Assembly (NCBI GenBank): GCA_013416485.1 | Contig: JACCEO010000005.1 | Span: forward strand, 62,001-126,000 | Reading direction: 5' to 3' | Length of the DNA: 64,000 bases | Source of the DNA: Alcaligenaceae bacterium | GTDB lineage: Bacteria > Pseudomonadota > Gammaproteobacteria > Burkholderiales > Burkholderiaceae_B | Translations under genes and position numbers: made by a program | Notes under the pieces: model-generated | What the model saw: only the letters and a program-made list of their open reading frames with translations | Databases searched by the model: none | What the model was told of the DNA's origin: nothing | Part shown: positions 54,146 through 63,871 of the stretch, piece after piece | Layout: each line of letters starts with the position of its first letter | Numbering within the stretch: the stretch's first letter is position 1

Positions 54146-54760
54146 TTAGCCTTTAGGAAAGGTTTCCTGCATTGATTTACGTTCGGATACTTGTGCAAAC
54201 CATGCGGCTAGCTTGGGGCGCGTGCTGCGCCAGTCTTTATCGGTGAAACGTAAATCAAGATATCCCAGTGTGCATGCAGCAGCAATGGCACCAGCATGGA
54301 AACCACCTGTAGTTAAGGACGCGAACCATTTTCCTTCTAAATCATCTAGCCCAGAATCTATTTTTGCCATCTGGCCGTTGTACCAGTCGGCCCAATACAG
54401 CTCTTTGGGGCGCATGGATTTTTCGTAGCGGCATAACAGGCAGGCATCGATGATGGAATCACCCAGAGCTTCCAGGGTTAAAATTTCGAAGCGGCGGTCG
54501 GCTGGGTAGATGGTTCCTTCGGGTTTACCTAAACTATCGACATACTGTGTAATGACACGGCTGTCGAATAGGGGTGCGCCATCCGGCAAAATGGCGCAAG
54601 GCACTTTGCCGGATGAGTTCACGGTGACTACGGCTTCGTCACGTGCCACTGGGCTAACAGATGACCCAAGAATTTCAATCGATGCTTGTACGTCCCTTTC
54701 CCATGCAGTCACCATGACTTTGCGTGCGTAGGGTGAGGCGGGCGAGTGGAACAGTTTCAT
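54146..54760 (-). CDS. Glutathione S-transferase family protein
   Basis: A 204-residue GST. The thioredoxin-like N-terminal domain starts MKLFHSPASPYARKVMVTAWE, with GKVPCAILPDGAPLFDSRVITQYVD holding the Pro and Ser residues that bind glutathione (edges given); the helical domain follows from about residue 90. The SPASPYARK start is shared with a common proteobacterial GST subgroup. Substrate unknown. It lies just downstream of the arginase remnant. Confidence 0.9.
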   Translation of the reverse strand: MKLFHSPASPYARKVMVTAWERDVQASIEILGSSVSPVARDEAVVTVNSSGKVPCAILPDGAPLFDSRVITQYVDSLGKPEGTIYPADRRFEILTLEALGDSIIDACLLCRYEKSMRPKELYWADWYNGQMAKIDSGLDDLEGKWFASLTTGGFHAGAIAAACTLGYLDLRFTDKDWRSTRPKLAAWFAQVSERKSMQETFPKG

Positions 54761-54928
54761 GGGTATCCTCCTTGTGGAATCCGTAATGTAAATGGATCAT
54801 AATTGAACGCTAAACGAAAAACAACGAATTGAACTACGGACTTAGCTGTCTTTTTTTAAGATAGTATAGGTAAACTGAAATTTGATAATGCACTGGGCAG
54901 TCGCCCTCTATCTACGGAGTAGTACAAG

Positions 54929-55465
54929 ATGGTCTCGTTGCAAGAGCAACTGTTGAAAGCGGGTCTGATCGACCAAAAAAAGGCAAAGCGTGTCCATCAG
55001 GACAAAAGCCAAAAAAAGAAGGTCGAGCGTCGCACAGGTCAACAAAGCGTCGATGAGGCGCGTGTGGCTGCACAAGAGGCGCAACAGAAAAAACTTGAGC
55101 GAACTCGCGAACTGAATGCACAGCGTGATGCTGCGGCGAATCAGAAAGCAATCATGGCGCAAATTGTTCAAATGGTGCAACAAAGTAGCCAAAGCAAGGG
55201 TGCCGGTGACATTGCTTATAACTTTACCTATGGCACCAAAATAGAACGGGTATTTGTGTCGGCCACCGTCAGGGATCAGTTGGCGGCCGGTCATCTGGTC
55301 ATTGTTCGTTTAGGTGAGGCAACTGAACTGGTGCCCAGAGTGGTTGCTGACAAAATTGCCGAGCGTGACCCAGATATTGTGGTTCGGGTAACTAAGACCA
55401 GTACCGAAATCGACGAGGACGATCCCTATGCCGCCTATCAAGTCCCTGATGACTTGATGTGGTAG
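54929..55465 (+). CDS. DUF2058 family protein (YaiL-like)
   Basis: A 178-residue highly charged protein beginning SLQEQLLKAGLIDQKKAKRV, with a Lys/Arg/Gln-rich coiled-coil stretch at residues about 15-75 and a small C-terminal folded part with FVSATVRDQLAAGHLVIVRLG (edges given). This fits DUF2058 (YaiL), whose members are nucleoprotein- or polysome-associated in E. coli reports; function is not settled. Confidence 0.9.
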   Translation: MVSLQEQLLKAGLIDQKKAKRVHQDKSQKKKVERRTGQQSVDEARVAAQEAQQKKLERTRELNAQRDAAANQKAIMAQIVQMVQQSSQSKGAGDIAYNFTYGTKIERVFVSATVRDQLAAGHLVIVRLGEATELVPRVVADKIAERDPDIVVRVTKTSTEIDEDDPYAAYQVPDDLMW

Positions 55466-55501
55466 TTTTCTAGTGTGTTACGCGCATTTGGTGATCGGGT
55501 T

Positions 55502-56209
55502 TTAGCTGCGCGGCCGTATGCTTTGTGCCGTTTGCCCGAACAGCAGTTTTTTGCCTTCCTCGGTCACTGAGGGGCGGCTCGAATAGGGTTCGCCCTTTTC
55601 ATAGGCACGAAGAGTGGCCGGGCGCTCGCGTACCTGATTGAACCATCGTTGCAGGTTGGGAAAGTCCTCAAGGGTTTGCTGCTGGCGCTTCCATGGGACT
55701 ATCCACGGATAGGCAGCCATATCAGCAATGGAATATTGTTCGCCCGCGATAAAACGGCGGTTTTGAAGCTGGCGATCCAGTACACCGTATAAGCGATTGG
55801 TTTCATTGACATAGCGGTCTATGGCGTACGGTATTTTGTCAGGAGCGTATTGGCTGAAATGGTGGTTTTGGCCAGCCATAGGGCCTAAGCCACCCACTTG
55901 CCAAAACAACCATTCCATTACTACCTTGCGTTGACGAAGGTCAGTGGGCAGATACTTGCTTGTTTTTTCGGCTAAGTACTGCAGTATGGCCCCAGATTCG
56001 AATACGGTGATCGCCTCACCGCCATCGGCGGGCGACGTATCAATAATGGCTGGCATGCGATTGTTGGGCGAAAACGCAAGGAACTCTGGTTTGAACTGAT
56101 CACCAGCACTAATGTCTACAGGGTGGATCCTATAGTCCAGTTCGGCCTCTTCTAAAAACATGGCGATTTTATGACCGTTGGGTGTAGGCCAGTAATAGAG
56201 TTCTATCAT
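55502..56209 (-). CDS. Glutathione S-transferase, YfcG/YghU-like
   Basis: A 235-residue GST opening IELYYWPTPNGHKIAMFLEEAE, with NNRMPAIIDTSPADGGEAITVFESGAILQYLAEKT (edges given) forming the glutathione site and the family-specific EWLFWQVGGLGPMAGQ. The Trp-Pro-Thr-Pro-Asn-Gly opening and WQVGGLGPM pattern are those of the YfcG/YghU disulfide-bond oxidoreductase group. It diverges from queG. Confidence 0.9.
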   Translation of the reverse strand: MIELYYWPTPNGHKIAMFLEEAELDYRIHPVDISAGDQFKPEFLAFSPNNRMPAIIDTSPADGGEAITVFESGAILQYLAEKTSKYLPTDLRQRKVVMEWLFWQVGGLGPMAGQNHHFSQYAPDKIPYAIDRYVNETNRLYGVLDRQLQNRRFIAGEQYSIADMAAYPWIVPWKRQQQTLEDFPNLQRWFNQVRERPATLRAYEKGEPYSSRPSVTEEGKKLLFGQTAQSIRPRS

Positions 56210-56314
56210 GGTTTCCTTTGTGGTATGTGCGCTGGTTTTCTGCCTAGCCTATAAGGGTATGAATATGGGTGGCTTACCGAACCGAAAACAGTCGAAAAAG
56301 ACTAGACTTATAAA

Positions 56315-57421
56315 ATGTCGACCTCAACAACTTTATCAGCAAATATCGATAGCAGCCAATGGATTCATCAGATACGCGCCTGGGCGCATGAATTGGGGTT
56401 TTCCCAGATCGGCGTCTCAGGGGTGGATTTGTCTTCAGCCGAACCGTACCTACTGCAATGGCTTGCTCAGGGCTATCACGGTGAACTGCACTATATGGAG
56501 CGGCATGGTTTGAAGCGGGCGCGCCCGGCCGAGCTGGTTCCTGGCACGATAAGTGTGATTACTGCGCGTATGCCTTATCTACCGCGCGATACTGAACCTG
56601 GCTGGCAAGATAGTGAGCTTGCACGCTTGCATGAGTCTGGTGAAGGGGTGGTGTCGCTCTATGCCCGAGGGCGTGACTATCACAAGGTGGTGCGCGGACG
56701 CCTGCGAAAGTTGTGCGATCGTATCGAGGCGCTGGTCGGCCCATTTGGTTATCGCACTTTTTCTGATTCGGCGCCGGTACTTGAAAAGGAGTTAGCCATC
56801 CGCAGCGGTCAGGGCTGGCGCGGTAAGCATTCGCTGGTGCTATCGCGAGATGCAGGATCGATGTTCTTTTTGGGTGAGATTCTTGTCGATTTTGCCTTGG
56901 ACCCAACAGATCCGGTCAGTGCGCATTGTGGCTCCTGCACTGCTTGCATCGATGTTTGCCCCACAGCAGCCATTGTTGCTCCAGGAGTGGTTGATGCGCG
57001 TCGCTGCATTTCTTACCTCACTATAGAGAATCATGGCTCTATCCCCGAGGATCTACGTCCCTTGATGGGGAATCGTATCTTTGGCTGTGATGATTGCCAG
57101 ACGATCTGTCCCTGGAATAAGTATGCACAGAAAACAGAGCTGCCCGACTTTGATGAACGCTCTCCGCTGGTTGGTCATCAACTGGTGGCTCTGTTCGCTT
57201 GGGATGAAGAGACATTTCTTAAGAATACCGAGGGCGGACCAATCCGTCGCATCAACCATGAGCGCTGGCTGCGCAACATTGCTGTGGCGTTGGGCAATGC
57301 GCTACGTCAGGCCGATACGACGCAGGCTCAGGAGTTGCGGGGTGCGTTAAGCAGCCGTGCTAACCATGAAAGTGCTCTGGTGCGCGAGCACGTTGCCTGG
57401 GCGCTGGCGCAGCGTGGATGA
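56315..57421 (+). CDS. queG: Epoxyqueuosine reductase
   Basis: A 368-residue QueG that reduces epoxyqueuosine to queuosine in tRNA using cobalamin and two [4Fe-4S] clusters. The cluster motifs are CGSCTACIDVCPTAAI near residue 209 and CDDCQTICPWNK near residue 257. A conserved N-terminal WAHELGFSQIGVSG and YARGRDYHKVVRGRL are also present. As QueG requires cobalamin, this is another B12-linked gene of the window, though far from the B12 cluster. Confidence 0.94.
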   Translation: MSTSTTLSANIDSSQWIHQIRAWAHELGFSQIGVSGVDLSSAEPYLLQWLAQGYHGELHYMERHGLKRARPAELVPGTISVITARMPYLPRDTEPGWQDSELARLHESGEGVVSLYARGRDYHKVVRGRLRKLCDRIEALVGPFGYRTFSDSAPVLEKELAIRSGQGWRGKHSLVLSRDAGSMFFLGEILVDFALDPTDPVSAHCGSCTACIDVCPTAAIVAPGVVDARRCISYLTIENHGSIPEDLRPLMGNRIFGCDDCQTICPWNKYAQKTELPDFDERSPLVGHQLVALFAWDEETFLKNTEGGPIRRINHERWLRNIAVALGNALRQADTTQAQELRGALSSRANHESALVREHVAWALAQRG

Positions 57422-57551
57422 TACAGACGAAAAAAGACTGATCAATAAAGATAGGCCTAAGATTTTTTACTAATTCGTTTACGGCCTGGGACTATTTCTA
57501 TGATTACCAGTTTTCAGGGATGGCTTTGCAGACAGCCTGAGGACATAATGC

Positions 57552-57653
57552 TACAGCCAAATCGATGCTGGAGGCTCTATTGAGGCCAGCCAGTTGTTGC
57601 GCTCGGGAGATAGGTCCGTATCCGGCAACCTATCGCTAGCGTGGCGGTTTTAA
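57552..57653 (+). pseudogene. Possible 3' remnant of an outer-membrane beta-barrel gene
   Basis: In the 338-bp gap after queG, one frame reads AGGSIEASQLLRSGDRSVSG then NLSLAWRF and a TAA. The ending, alternating hydrophobic residues with a C-terminal Phe, is what outer-membrane barrels show as their assembly signal. There is no upstream coding sequence in frame. It may be the tail of a deleted gene or chance. The gap otherwise holds nothing I can identify. Confidence 0.3.
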
Positions 57654-57759
57654 CGAAAGTAGGAATAATACGCAGCACAGGCTGCTCAACCCGCTTTATG
57701 TTGACTAAATACCCTCTTCAAAACCGGGGGTGATACAGTCATCTGATTGGAAGAATTGC

Positions 57760-58191
57760 ATGGACACTCAACGCCGTTCCTTGATGCTGGGCACCGTTTC
57801 CATCCTGGCCCTTGGGCTCCCTGCGCCGGGCTGGACGCAGCCTACTCAGCTCACGCCCGACGCATTCATCCAACTCAGCGCCATACTTTGCCAGCGTCCT
57901 GCTGCGACGCTGGACCGCAGTATGGCACAACGTATTCTGCAGGAATTCCAGATTCGGGGGAAATCTTCTAGGCTGCAGGCACTGCAGCAGGATGTTCTAG
58001 CCGACGCCTCTTTGGCTAATGAGTTGCGATCGATCTGGTTCTCCGGCCTGATGGATACCAGCACAGGTGTTGTTGTCGTGGGATTCACGCAGGCCCTAAC
58101 CTGGAGTAGCTCCCCATCCCTACACGCGCCAGGTAATTGCGGAGGGGCCACCGGTTACTGGTCTGACCCGCCATCCGGGCACACCTCCTGA
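57760..58191 (+). CDS. Small (gamma) subunit of a GMC-type sugar/alcohol dehydrogenase
   Basis: A 143-residue exported protein. The N-terminus MDTQRRSLMLGTVSILALG is a twin-arginine-like signal. The C-terminal part with TGVVVVGFTQALTW and CGGATGYWSDPP matches the small subunit of FAD-linked sorbitol/glucose/gluconate dehydrogenases, which folds with and escorts the large subunit to the periplasm. GGAAG precedes the chosen ATG. The base composition is visibly GC-richer than that of the surrounding genes, and the large subunit follows by 52 bp. No cytochrome c subunit gene is adjacent. Confidence 0.8.
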   Translation: MDTQRRSLMLGTVSILALGLPAPGWTQPTQLTPDAFIQLSAILCQRPAATLDRSMAQRILQEFQIRGKSSRLQALQQDVLADASLANELRSIWFSGLMDTSTGVVVVGFTQALTWSSSPSLHAPGNCGGATGYWSDPPSGHTS

Positions 58192-58243
58192 ACCAATTGC
58201 CCGAACACCGCCCTCTCCCTGCAATACACCCCATAGGAATCCC

Positions 58244-59884
58244 ATGAATCAACCCCTGCAAGCCGATATCGTTGTCGTCGGTTCTGGCGTCGCTGGCGCT
58301 CTGGCGGCCGCCCGTCTGGCCAAGGCTGGCCTGCGGGTCATCATTCTCGAGGCGGGCAAGCCCGTGGACCGCGCCCAGGCGGTGCAGAATTTCTGGAAGG
58401 CTGCTGTCCAGGTTCCCGAATGTGCTTACCCTATTCAGCCTGAAGCCATACATCCCACCACAGATCGCTTGGGTGACTGGTACCAACAGGAGGGCCCGGA
58501 CTTTTTTAAAAGCACTTATCTGAAAGTCACAGGAGGCACCACTTGGCACTGGCTGGGCACCTGCCTGCGCCTGCTGCCTTCCGACTTCCAGACGCAGACC
58601 TTGCATGGTCGGGGCGTGGACTGGCCCATCAGTTATTCCGACCTGGAGCCTTACTATCTGCAGGCCGAACATGCGTTAGGGGTTTCCGGAGACTCTGATT
58701 ACGATTTGGGCTCGCCGCGAAGCGGGCCGTTTCTATTGCCCGCCATCCCGCAAACCTATCTGGATCGCACTCTGACACAGGCCCTGCAAAATACGCAGTT
58801 CCAGGTTCAGTCCACCCCTCAAGCGCGCAATTCGGTCGTGCATGATCAAAGGCCACCGTGCTGTGGCAGCTCCAGTTGCATTCCGGTCTGTCCGGTGCAA
58901 GCCAAGTACGACGCCACTATTCATCTAAAACAGGCCCAGGCTGCCGGAGCCACACTGCTGAACCAAAGCACGGTGGTGCAACTGATCTCCGATGAGCAGG
59001 GCCGGATCCGCTCGGCTCGCTTTCGCCGATGGGACCAATCCGAAGGACAGGTTCAGGCGGCGATATTCATTCTTGCCTGTCATGCGATTGAAACCCCCCG
59101 CTTGCTGCTGGCCTCACGCACAGAGGCCTGGCCCAACGGGCTGGCCAATCGCTCAGACCAAGTGGGCAGGAACCTGATGGATCATCCGGTACAGCTTTCG
59201 TGGGCACTCAGCCAAGATCCCGTCTATCCTTATCGGGGCCCATTGTCCACGTCAGGCATCGAAAACCTGCGTGATGGCGACTTTCGCAGCCGCCGCAGCG
59301 GCTACCGTATCGAAATCGGCAATGATGGCTGGCGCTGGCCGACAGGTGCACCATTGACATTGGCCGCTGAACTGGCCAGTCGCGGCCTGTCTGCTGCCGA
59401 TCTGAGTCAGACGCTGGCCCACGAAACATCCCGCCATTTGCGCTTGACCGCCCTGACCGAGCAACTGCCTGAGGCCGACAATCGGGTAACGCTGGATACC
59501 AAAAAACGAGACCATTATGGGGTTCCCCTACCGCGTATCCACTATCGCATTGATGATTATGTCCAGCAAGGCATGCAGCAGGCCAGGAAGGACCATACGG
59601 AAATCTTCGAGCGGTTGCAGGCCAGTGCCATCCAACATGCAACCGATTTCTTTGGGGCAGGGCACATCATGGGTACGTGTCGCATGGGCGCTGACCCCCG
59701 TGACTCAGTGGTGGATGCGCAACTGCGCAGCCACGATCACCAGAACCTGTTCATCCTGGGATCCAGCGTGTTCCCTACAGGCGGGACCGCCAACCCCAGC
59801 TTGACTATCGCCGCCCTGAGCCTGCGTGCGGCCGATGCCATCGAACGGCAATTCCGGGCACCAGTAGGACAGCCAGAAAAGTGA
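58244..59884 (+). CDS. GMC-family FAD dehydrogenase, large subunit
   Basis: A 546-residue glucose-methanol-choline oxidoreductase. The FAD motif is VVGSGVAGALAAARLAKAG near residue 12, GGTTWHWLGTCLRL is the flavin-proximal loop, and the C-terminal HIMGTCRMGADP and NPSLTIAALSLRAADAI hold the catalytic His region. The segment CCGSSSCIPVCPVQAKYDATIH carries the cysteines of the iron-sulfur site known in bacterial FAD-dependent glucose/sorbitol dehydrogenases. It oxidises a sugar or polyol in the periplasm together with the small subunit; the substrate is unknown and no dedicated cytochrome is present. GC-rich like the small subunit, it ends 63 bp from tRNA-Phe. Confidence 0.9.
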   Translation: MNQPLQADIVVVGSGVAGALAAARLAKAGLRVIILEAGKPVDRAQAVQNFWKAAVQVPECAYPIQPEAIHPTTDRLGDWYQQEGPDFFKSTYLKVTGGTTWHWLGTCLRLLPSDFQTQTLHGRGVDWPISYSDLEPYYLQAEHALGVSGDSDYDLGSPRSGPFLLPAIPQTYLDRTLTQALQNTQFQVQSTPQARNSVVHDQRPPCCGSSSCIPVCPVQAKYDATIHLKQAQAAGATLLNQSTVVQLISDEQGRIRSARFRRWDQSEGQVQAAIFILACHAIETPRLLLASRTEAWPNGLANRSDQVGRNLMDHPVQLSWALSQDPVYPYRGPLSTSGIENLRDGDFRSRRSGYRIEIGNDGWRWPTGAPLTLAAELASRGLSAADLSQTLAHETSRHLRLTALTEQLPEADNRVTLDTKKRDHYGVPLPRIHYRIDDYVQQGMQQARKDHTEIFERLQASAIQHATDFFGAGHIMGTCRMGADPRDSVVDAQLRSHDHQNLFILGSSVFPTGGTANPSLTIAALSLRAADAIERQFRAPVGQPEK

Positions 59885-59891
59885 CAGCAAA

Positions 59892-59919
59892 ACAAAAAGC
59901 CCAGTGTGATTGCTGGGCT
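59892..59919 (-). terminator. Rho-independent terminator after tRNA-Phe
   Basis: On the minus strand AGCCCAG and CTGGGCT pair across a short loop, followed by TTTTGTTTT. It lies 28 bp after the tRNA 3' end and so ends its transcript; it may also serve the oppositely oriented GMC gene. Confidence 0.85.
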
Positions 59920-59946
59920 AAATGTTTGATTTTTCTGATGATCTAA

Positions 59947-60022
59947 TGGTGGCCTGGGACAGAATCGAACTGCCGACACAAGGATTTTCAATCCTCTGCT
60001 CTACCGACTGAGCTACCAGGCC
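59947..60022 (-). tRNA. tRNA-Phe (anticodon GAA)
   Basis: A canonical 76-nt tRNA including an encoded CCA: 7-bp acceptor stem GGCCTGG/CCAGGCC, D-arm with GCTCAGTCGGTAGAGC, anticodon loop TTGAAAA with GAA, and T-loop TTCGATT. All arms pair properly. Confidence 0.98.
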
Positions 60023-60192
60023 ATCAAAGAAGAAAGATAGTACACCAAATTTTGAAAGTGTGCTTAAAGCTCACAAATTTTAGTGCTGAAGTTGTCATAA
60101 GTGTACGTATCTACGAATGACATTTCAGTATCTAGCGAAGGCCGATTATAATCACAAATGCGCAAATTGTTAAAAGGGCTTTAAAAACCGGC

Positions 60193-61470
60193 ATGTCTGT
60201 TGACGTTTTCACCTTTGGTCTTAACCATGTTTCTGCTCCCGTTGCGGTGCGGGAGCGTGTGTCTTTTCCGGCTGATTTACTGAAGCCGGCCTTGGATGGA
60301 CTGCGTTCGGCCTTTGGCTCTTCAGTCAAAGAAGCAGCAATTTTATCAACCTGTAATCGCACTGAAATCTATTGTGCCGCCGACCCTATCGTTTCAGAAA
60401 ATTTGCCCGCTTGGCTGGCAGACTTCAACCGCGTTGAAGCGGGTAGCTTAAGGCCGCATTTGTATCGGCATCAGCAAAATGATGCGGTTCGTCATGCGTT
60501 TCGCGTGGCCAGTGGCCTGGATTCCATGGTGTTAGGTGAACCCCAAATACTGGGGCAAATGAAAGACGCGGTACGGGCGGCTGATGACGCGGGGTCATTA
60601 GGGACCTTATTGCATCAATTGTTCCAGCGTACTTTTTCAGTAGCCAAGGAAGTTCGTTCACAAACCGCTATCGGTGCACACTCAGTGTCTATGGCAGCGG
60701 CAGGTGTTCGGTTGGCAGAACGTGTGTTGGGCGATCTGTCGCAAGCCAATGTGCTGTTCATAGGCGCGGGCGAAATGATAGAACTCTGTGCCACGCACTT
60801 TGCCGCATCGCAGCCCAAACATATGGTAGTAGCTAACCGCACCTTAGAAAGGGCGGAAACCTTGGCGTCACGGTTTGTGGCGCAAACCATGAAGTTATCG
60901 GAAATTCCCGAAAAAATTCACGAATTCGATGTCATCGTCTCCTGTACGGCAAGCACCTTGCCCATCCTGGGACTGGGGATGGTCGAAAGGGCTACGCGCT
61001 TGCGTCGTCACCGTCCTATGGTCATGATAGATCTGGCTGTACCACGCGACATCGAAGCCGAAGTTGGCCGTTTGGCCGATGTGTATCTGTATTCAGTTGA
61101 TGACTTGGGCCGCATGGTTCAAAGCGGCACTGATGCGCGTCGTGCTGCTGTGGTTCAGGCAGAAGGCATCATTGAAACTCGGGTGCAAAATTTTATGCAC
61201 TGGCTGCAAAGTCGGGCGAATGTGCCAGCCATACTGGATTACCGTATGGCGGCTGAACAAGTGCGTCTGGCCGAACTAGAGCGTGCGCGGCGTATGCTAG
61301 CGCGCGGTATGGCCCCTGAAGCGGTAATTGAACAGTTAGCCCACGGGTTAACTCAAAAACATACTCACGGCCCGCTGGCTGCGCTTAATCGTAGCGAAAG
61401 CCCAGAACGTCAGAAGCAATTGCTGGACTTGCTGCCACAGCTGCAGCCTACCCTAGAGCGTCGTCGTTAG
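60193..61470 (+). CDS. hemA: Glutamyl-tRNA reductase
   Basis: A 425-residue HemA, the first committed enzyme of haem synthesis, reducing glutamyl-tRNA to glutamate 1-semialdehyde. The catalytic Cys is Cys54 in [10 protein letters not shown], followed by [19 protein letters not shown] and the NADPH-binding [17 protein letters not shown]. It diverges from tRNA-Phe and is followed by prfA and prmC, the common hemA-prfA-prmC order. Confidence 0.96.
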   Translation: MSVDVFTFGLNHVSAPVAVRERVSFPADLLKPALDGLRSAFGSSVKEAAILSTCNRTEIYCAADPIVSENLPAWLADFNRVEAGSLRPHLYRHQQNDAVRHAFRVASGLDSMVLGEPQILGQMKDAVRAADDAGSLGTLLHQLFQRTFSVAKEVRSQTAIGAHSVSMAAAGVRLAERVLGDLSQANVLFIGAGEMIELCATHFAASQPKHMVVANRTLERAETLASRFVAQTMKLSEIPEKIHEFDVIVSCTASTLPILGLGMVERATRLRRHRPMVMIDLAVPRDIEAEVGRLADVYLYSVDDLGRMVQSGTDARRAAVVQAEGIIETRVQNFMHWLQSRANVPAILDYRMAAEQVRLAELERARRMLARGMAPEAVIEQLAHGLTQKHTHGPLAALNRSESPERQKQLLDLLPQLQPTLERRR

Positions 61471-61527
61471 CGACGCATTGCGGTTGTTGCAGTACATTTT
61501 TTACTTTGTTTTACGTCCCAGCTCCCT

Positions 61528-62607
61528 ATGAAATTATCTATGCGCGACCGACTCGAGCAATTTGCTCATCGGCTGATTGAAATTGATGCCATGTTGGCCG
61601 AACCCGAAATTGCTGGCGATATGGATCGCTATCGCAAGCTTTCGCGTGAGCGCGCCGAACTAGACCCCGTGGTCGCCGTATTTTCAGCCTTTATCACGAC
61701 TGAAGCCGATGTAATAGCGGTTCAAGATATGCTGTCGGATCCGGAAATGCGCGAGATGGCCGAAGAGGAGATCGCGACGGGTAAGGCTGCACTAGAGCAG
61801 TTAGAAGCGGATCTGCAAATCCTATTGCTGCCGCGTGACCCTGACGATAAGCGTAGTGTGTTCCTAGAGATACGCGCCGGGACGGGGGGCGATGAAAGCG
61901 CCTTGTTTGCGGGTGACTTGCTGCGTATGTACACGCGCTATGCTGAAAATAAAGGCTGGCGAGTCGAGATGATGTCGGAAAGCGCTTCCGAGGTCGGTGG
62001 CTACAAAGAAGTGATTGCGCGTATCAATGGTGATGGTGTCTACGGCCAATTGAAGTTTGAATCGGGGGCTCATAGGGTGCAGCGCGTACCTGAAACTGAA
62101 ACCCAAGGTCGAATTCATACGTCAGCCTGCACGGTGGCAATTTTGCCTGAAGCCGATGAGCTTAGTGCAATTATTATTAACCCATCAGAATTGCGGATAG
62201 ATACTTTCCGGGCTAGTGGTGCGGGTGGTCAGCACGTGAATAAAACAGATTCTGCTGTGCGTATTACGCACTTGCCCACAGGGTTAGTGGTGGAGTGTCA
62301 GGACGATCGTTCACAGCACCGTAACCGTGACCAGGCGATGCAGGTGTTGGCAGCTCGCCTAAAAGACAAGCAAGAACAGGAACAGCACGATCAGGAGTCT
62401 GCGCAGCGTAAAAGCCTAGTTGGTTCAGGCGATCGTTCAGAGCGTATACGTACCTATAACTACCCACAAGGACGAGTCACCGATCACCGTATCAACCTGA
62501 CCTTGTATAAGCTAGCTTATATTATGGATGGCGATTTGGACGAACTGACCAATGCCTTGTTGGCCGAGCATCAAGCCGAGCAGTTGGCTGCATTAGGTCA
62601 AGAATAA
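61528..62607 (+). CDS. prfA: Peptide chain release factor 1
   Basis: A 359-residue RF1 that reads UAA and UAG stops. The peptidyl-transferase GGQ motif is at residues 233-235 in [22 protein letters not shown] (edges given), and the C-terminal [15 protein letters not shown] is typical. A Met at residue 5 is an alternative start. 4 bp separate it from prmC, which methylates this GGQ glutamine. Confidence 0.96.
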   Translation: MKLSMRDRLEQFAHRLIEIDAMLAEPEIAGDMDRYRKLSRERAELDPVVAVFSAFITTEADVIAVQDMLSDPEMREMAEEEIATGKAALEQLEADLQILLLPRDPDDKRSVFLEIRAGTGGDESALFAGDLLRMYTRYAENKGWRVEMMSESASEVGGYKEVIARINGDGVYGQLKFESGAHRVQRVPETETQGRIHTSACTVAILPEADELSAIIINPSELRIDTFRASGAGGQHVNKTDSAVRITHLPTGLVVECQDDRSQHRNRDQAMQVLAARLKDKQEQEQHDQESAQRKSLVGSGDRSERIRTYNYPQGRVTDHRINLTLYKLAYIMDGDLDELTNALLAEHQAEQLAALGQE

Positions 62608-62611
62608 GGTA

Positions 62612-63424
62612 GTGTCTACTTTACGTAGCCTCATGGCCGATAGCCGTTTGCCACGTCTGGAATTCCAGATGCTGTGGCAGCATGTGCTGGATGTGCCCCG
62701 TGTATGGCTAATTGCTCACGACACAGATGCCTTATCAACCGAACAGTTGCAGCAATTTAGCTTGCTAGAGGCACGACGCTTGGCGGGCGAGCCTATGGCC
62801 TATATTTTGGGTCAGCGTGAATTTATGGGGCACGACTTTGTCGTGTCCTCCGATGTGCTTATTCCCAGGCCAGAAACTGAATTGCTGGTGGAAACCGCCT
62901 TGCAGGAATTGCATGGCAAGTCGCAGCCTCGAGTATTGGATTTGGGTACTGGCTCAGGTGCGGTCGCTATTTCTATTGCCTTAGCCTGTCCACAGGCCAC
63001 AGTAGTGGCGACGGATCTTAGTCAACCCGCCTTGGTGGTGGCTAATGAGAATGCAAATCGTCTGGGTGCAAAGGTGCAGTTTGCCCAGGGGAGTTGGTAT
63101 GATGCCCTGACTGGTAATAAGGGTTTTGACCTAATTGTGTCGAATCCGCCGTATATTGCTGCATGCGACCCACATTTGGCGCAGGGTGATGTACGCCACG
63201 AACCTTTGGGTGCATTAACTGATCACGGCGATGGCCTGGCAGCAATACGGCTTATTATTAGTGGGGCACTGCAATGGCTAAAACCGGGCGGAGCCTTATT
63301 TTTAGAGCATGGCTGGGATCAGGCAGCACATGTGCGTGAACTTTTTGAATTTTCCCGTTTCGAACGGGTATTAAGCTTGAAAGACCTGGCTGATATTGAA
63401 CGGGTCACAGGCGGATATTTATAA
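62612..63424 (+). CDS. prmC: Release factor glutamine methyltransferase
   Basis: A 270-residue PrmC with the AdoMet motif [17 protein letters not shown] near residue 110 and the substrate motif NPPY in [12 protein letters not shown]. It methylates the GGQ glutamine of release factors. Starts with GTG, preceded by AAGG, 4 bp after prfA. Confidence 0.95.
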   Translation: MSTLRSLMADSRLPRLEFQMLWQHVLDVPRVWLIAHDTDALSTEQLQQFSLLEARRLAGEPMAYILGQREFMGHDFVVSSDVLIPRPETELLVETALQELHGKSQPRVLDLGTGSGAVAISIALACPQATVVATDLSQPALVVANENANRLGAKVQFAQGSWYDALTGNKGFDLIVSNPPYIAACDPHLAQGDVRHEPLGALTDHGDGLAAIRLIISGALQWLKPGGALFLEHGWDQAAHVRELFEFSRFERVLSLKDLADIERVTGGYL

Positions 63425-63447
63425 ACCATTTTTATCTGGAATCAACA

Positions 63448-63774
63448 ATGAGCGACGTTCAAGACTTTATTCGTGAAACCGTGACCAGCAACCCTGTGGT
63501 GCTGTTCATGAAGGGCACAGCCCAGTTTCCACAGTGCGGCTTTTCAGGTCGTGCTATCCAGATCCTTAAAGCGTCGGGCGTAACCAAACTGGTTACCGTG
63601 AACGTCTTGGATGACGATCTGGTACGTCAAGGCATTAAGGACTACGCCAACTGGCCCACTATTCCTCAGTTGTATGTGGCTGGTGAGTTTATTGGTGGTT
63701 CCGACATCATTGCTGAAATGTACGAAAATGACGAGCTGATCACTGCGTTAAAAGACGCAGGTGCGTTGGAATAA
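63448..63774 (+). CDS. grxD: Monothiol glutaredoxin, Grx4 family
   Basis: A 108-residue CGFS-type glutaredoxin (Cys30 in [10 protein letters not shown]) with [19 protein letters not shown], the glutathione-binding part. These proteins carry [2Fe-2S] clusters bound with glutathione. Follows prmC by 23 bp and ends at a strong terminator. Confidence 0.96.
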   Translation: MSDVQDFIRETVTSNPVVLFMKGTAQFPQCGFSGRAIQILKASGVTKLVTVNVLDDDLVRQGIKDYANWPTIPQLYVAGEFIGGSDIIAEMYENDELITALKDAGALE

Positions 63775-63804
63775 GCTATTGGCATATCGTTAATACGCTG
63801 TAAA

Positions 63805-63850
63805 TTAACGCCATGACTGGCCATTAGGCTGGTCATGGCGTTATTTTTTA
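63805..63850 (+). terminator. Rho-independent terminator after grxD
   Basis: TAACGCCATGAC and GTCATGGCGTTA pair (with an inner GGCC/GGCT extension), followed by TTTTTTA. It ends the hemA-prfA-prmC-grxD group. Confidence 0.92.
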
Positions 63851-63871
63851 TGCCATAAAAAGGATGGTCCT

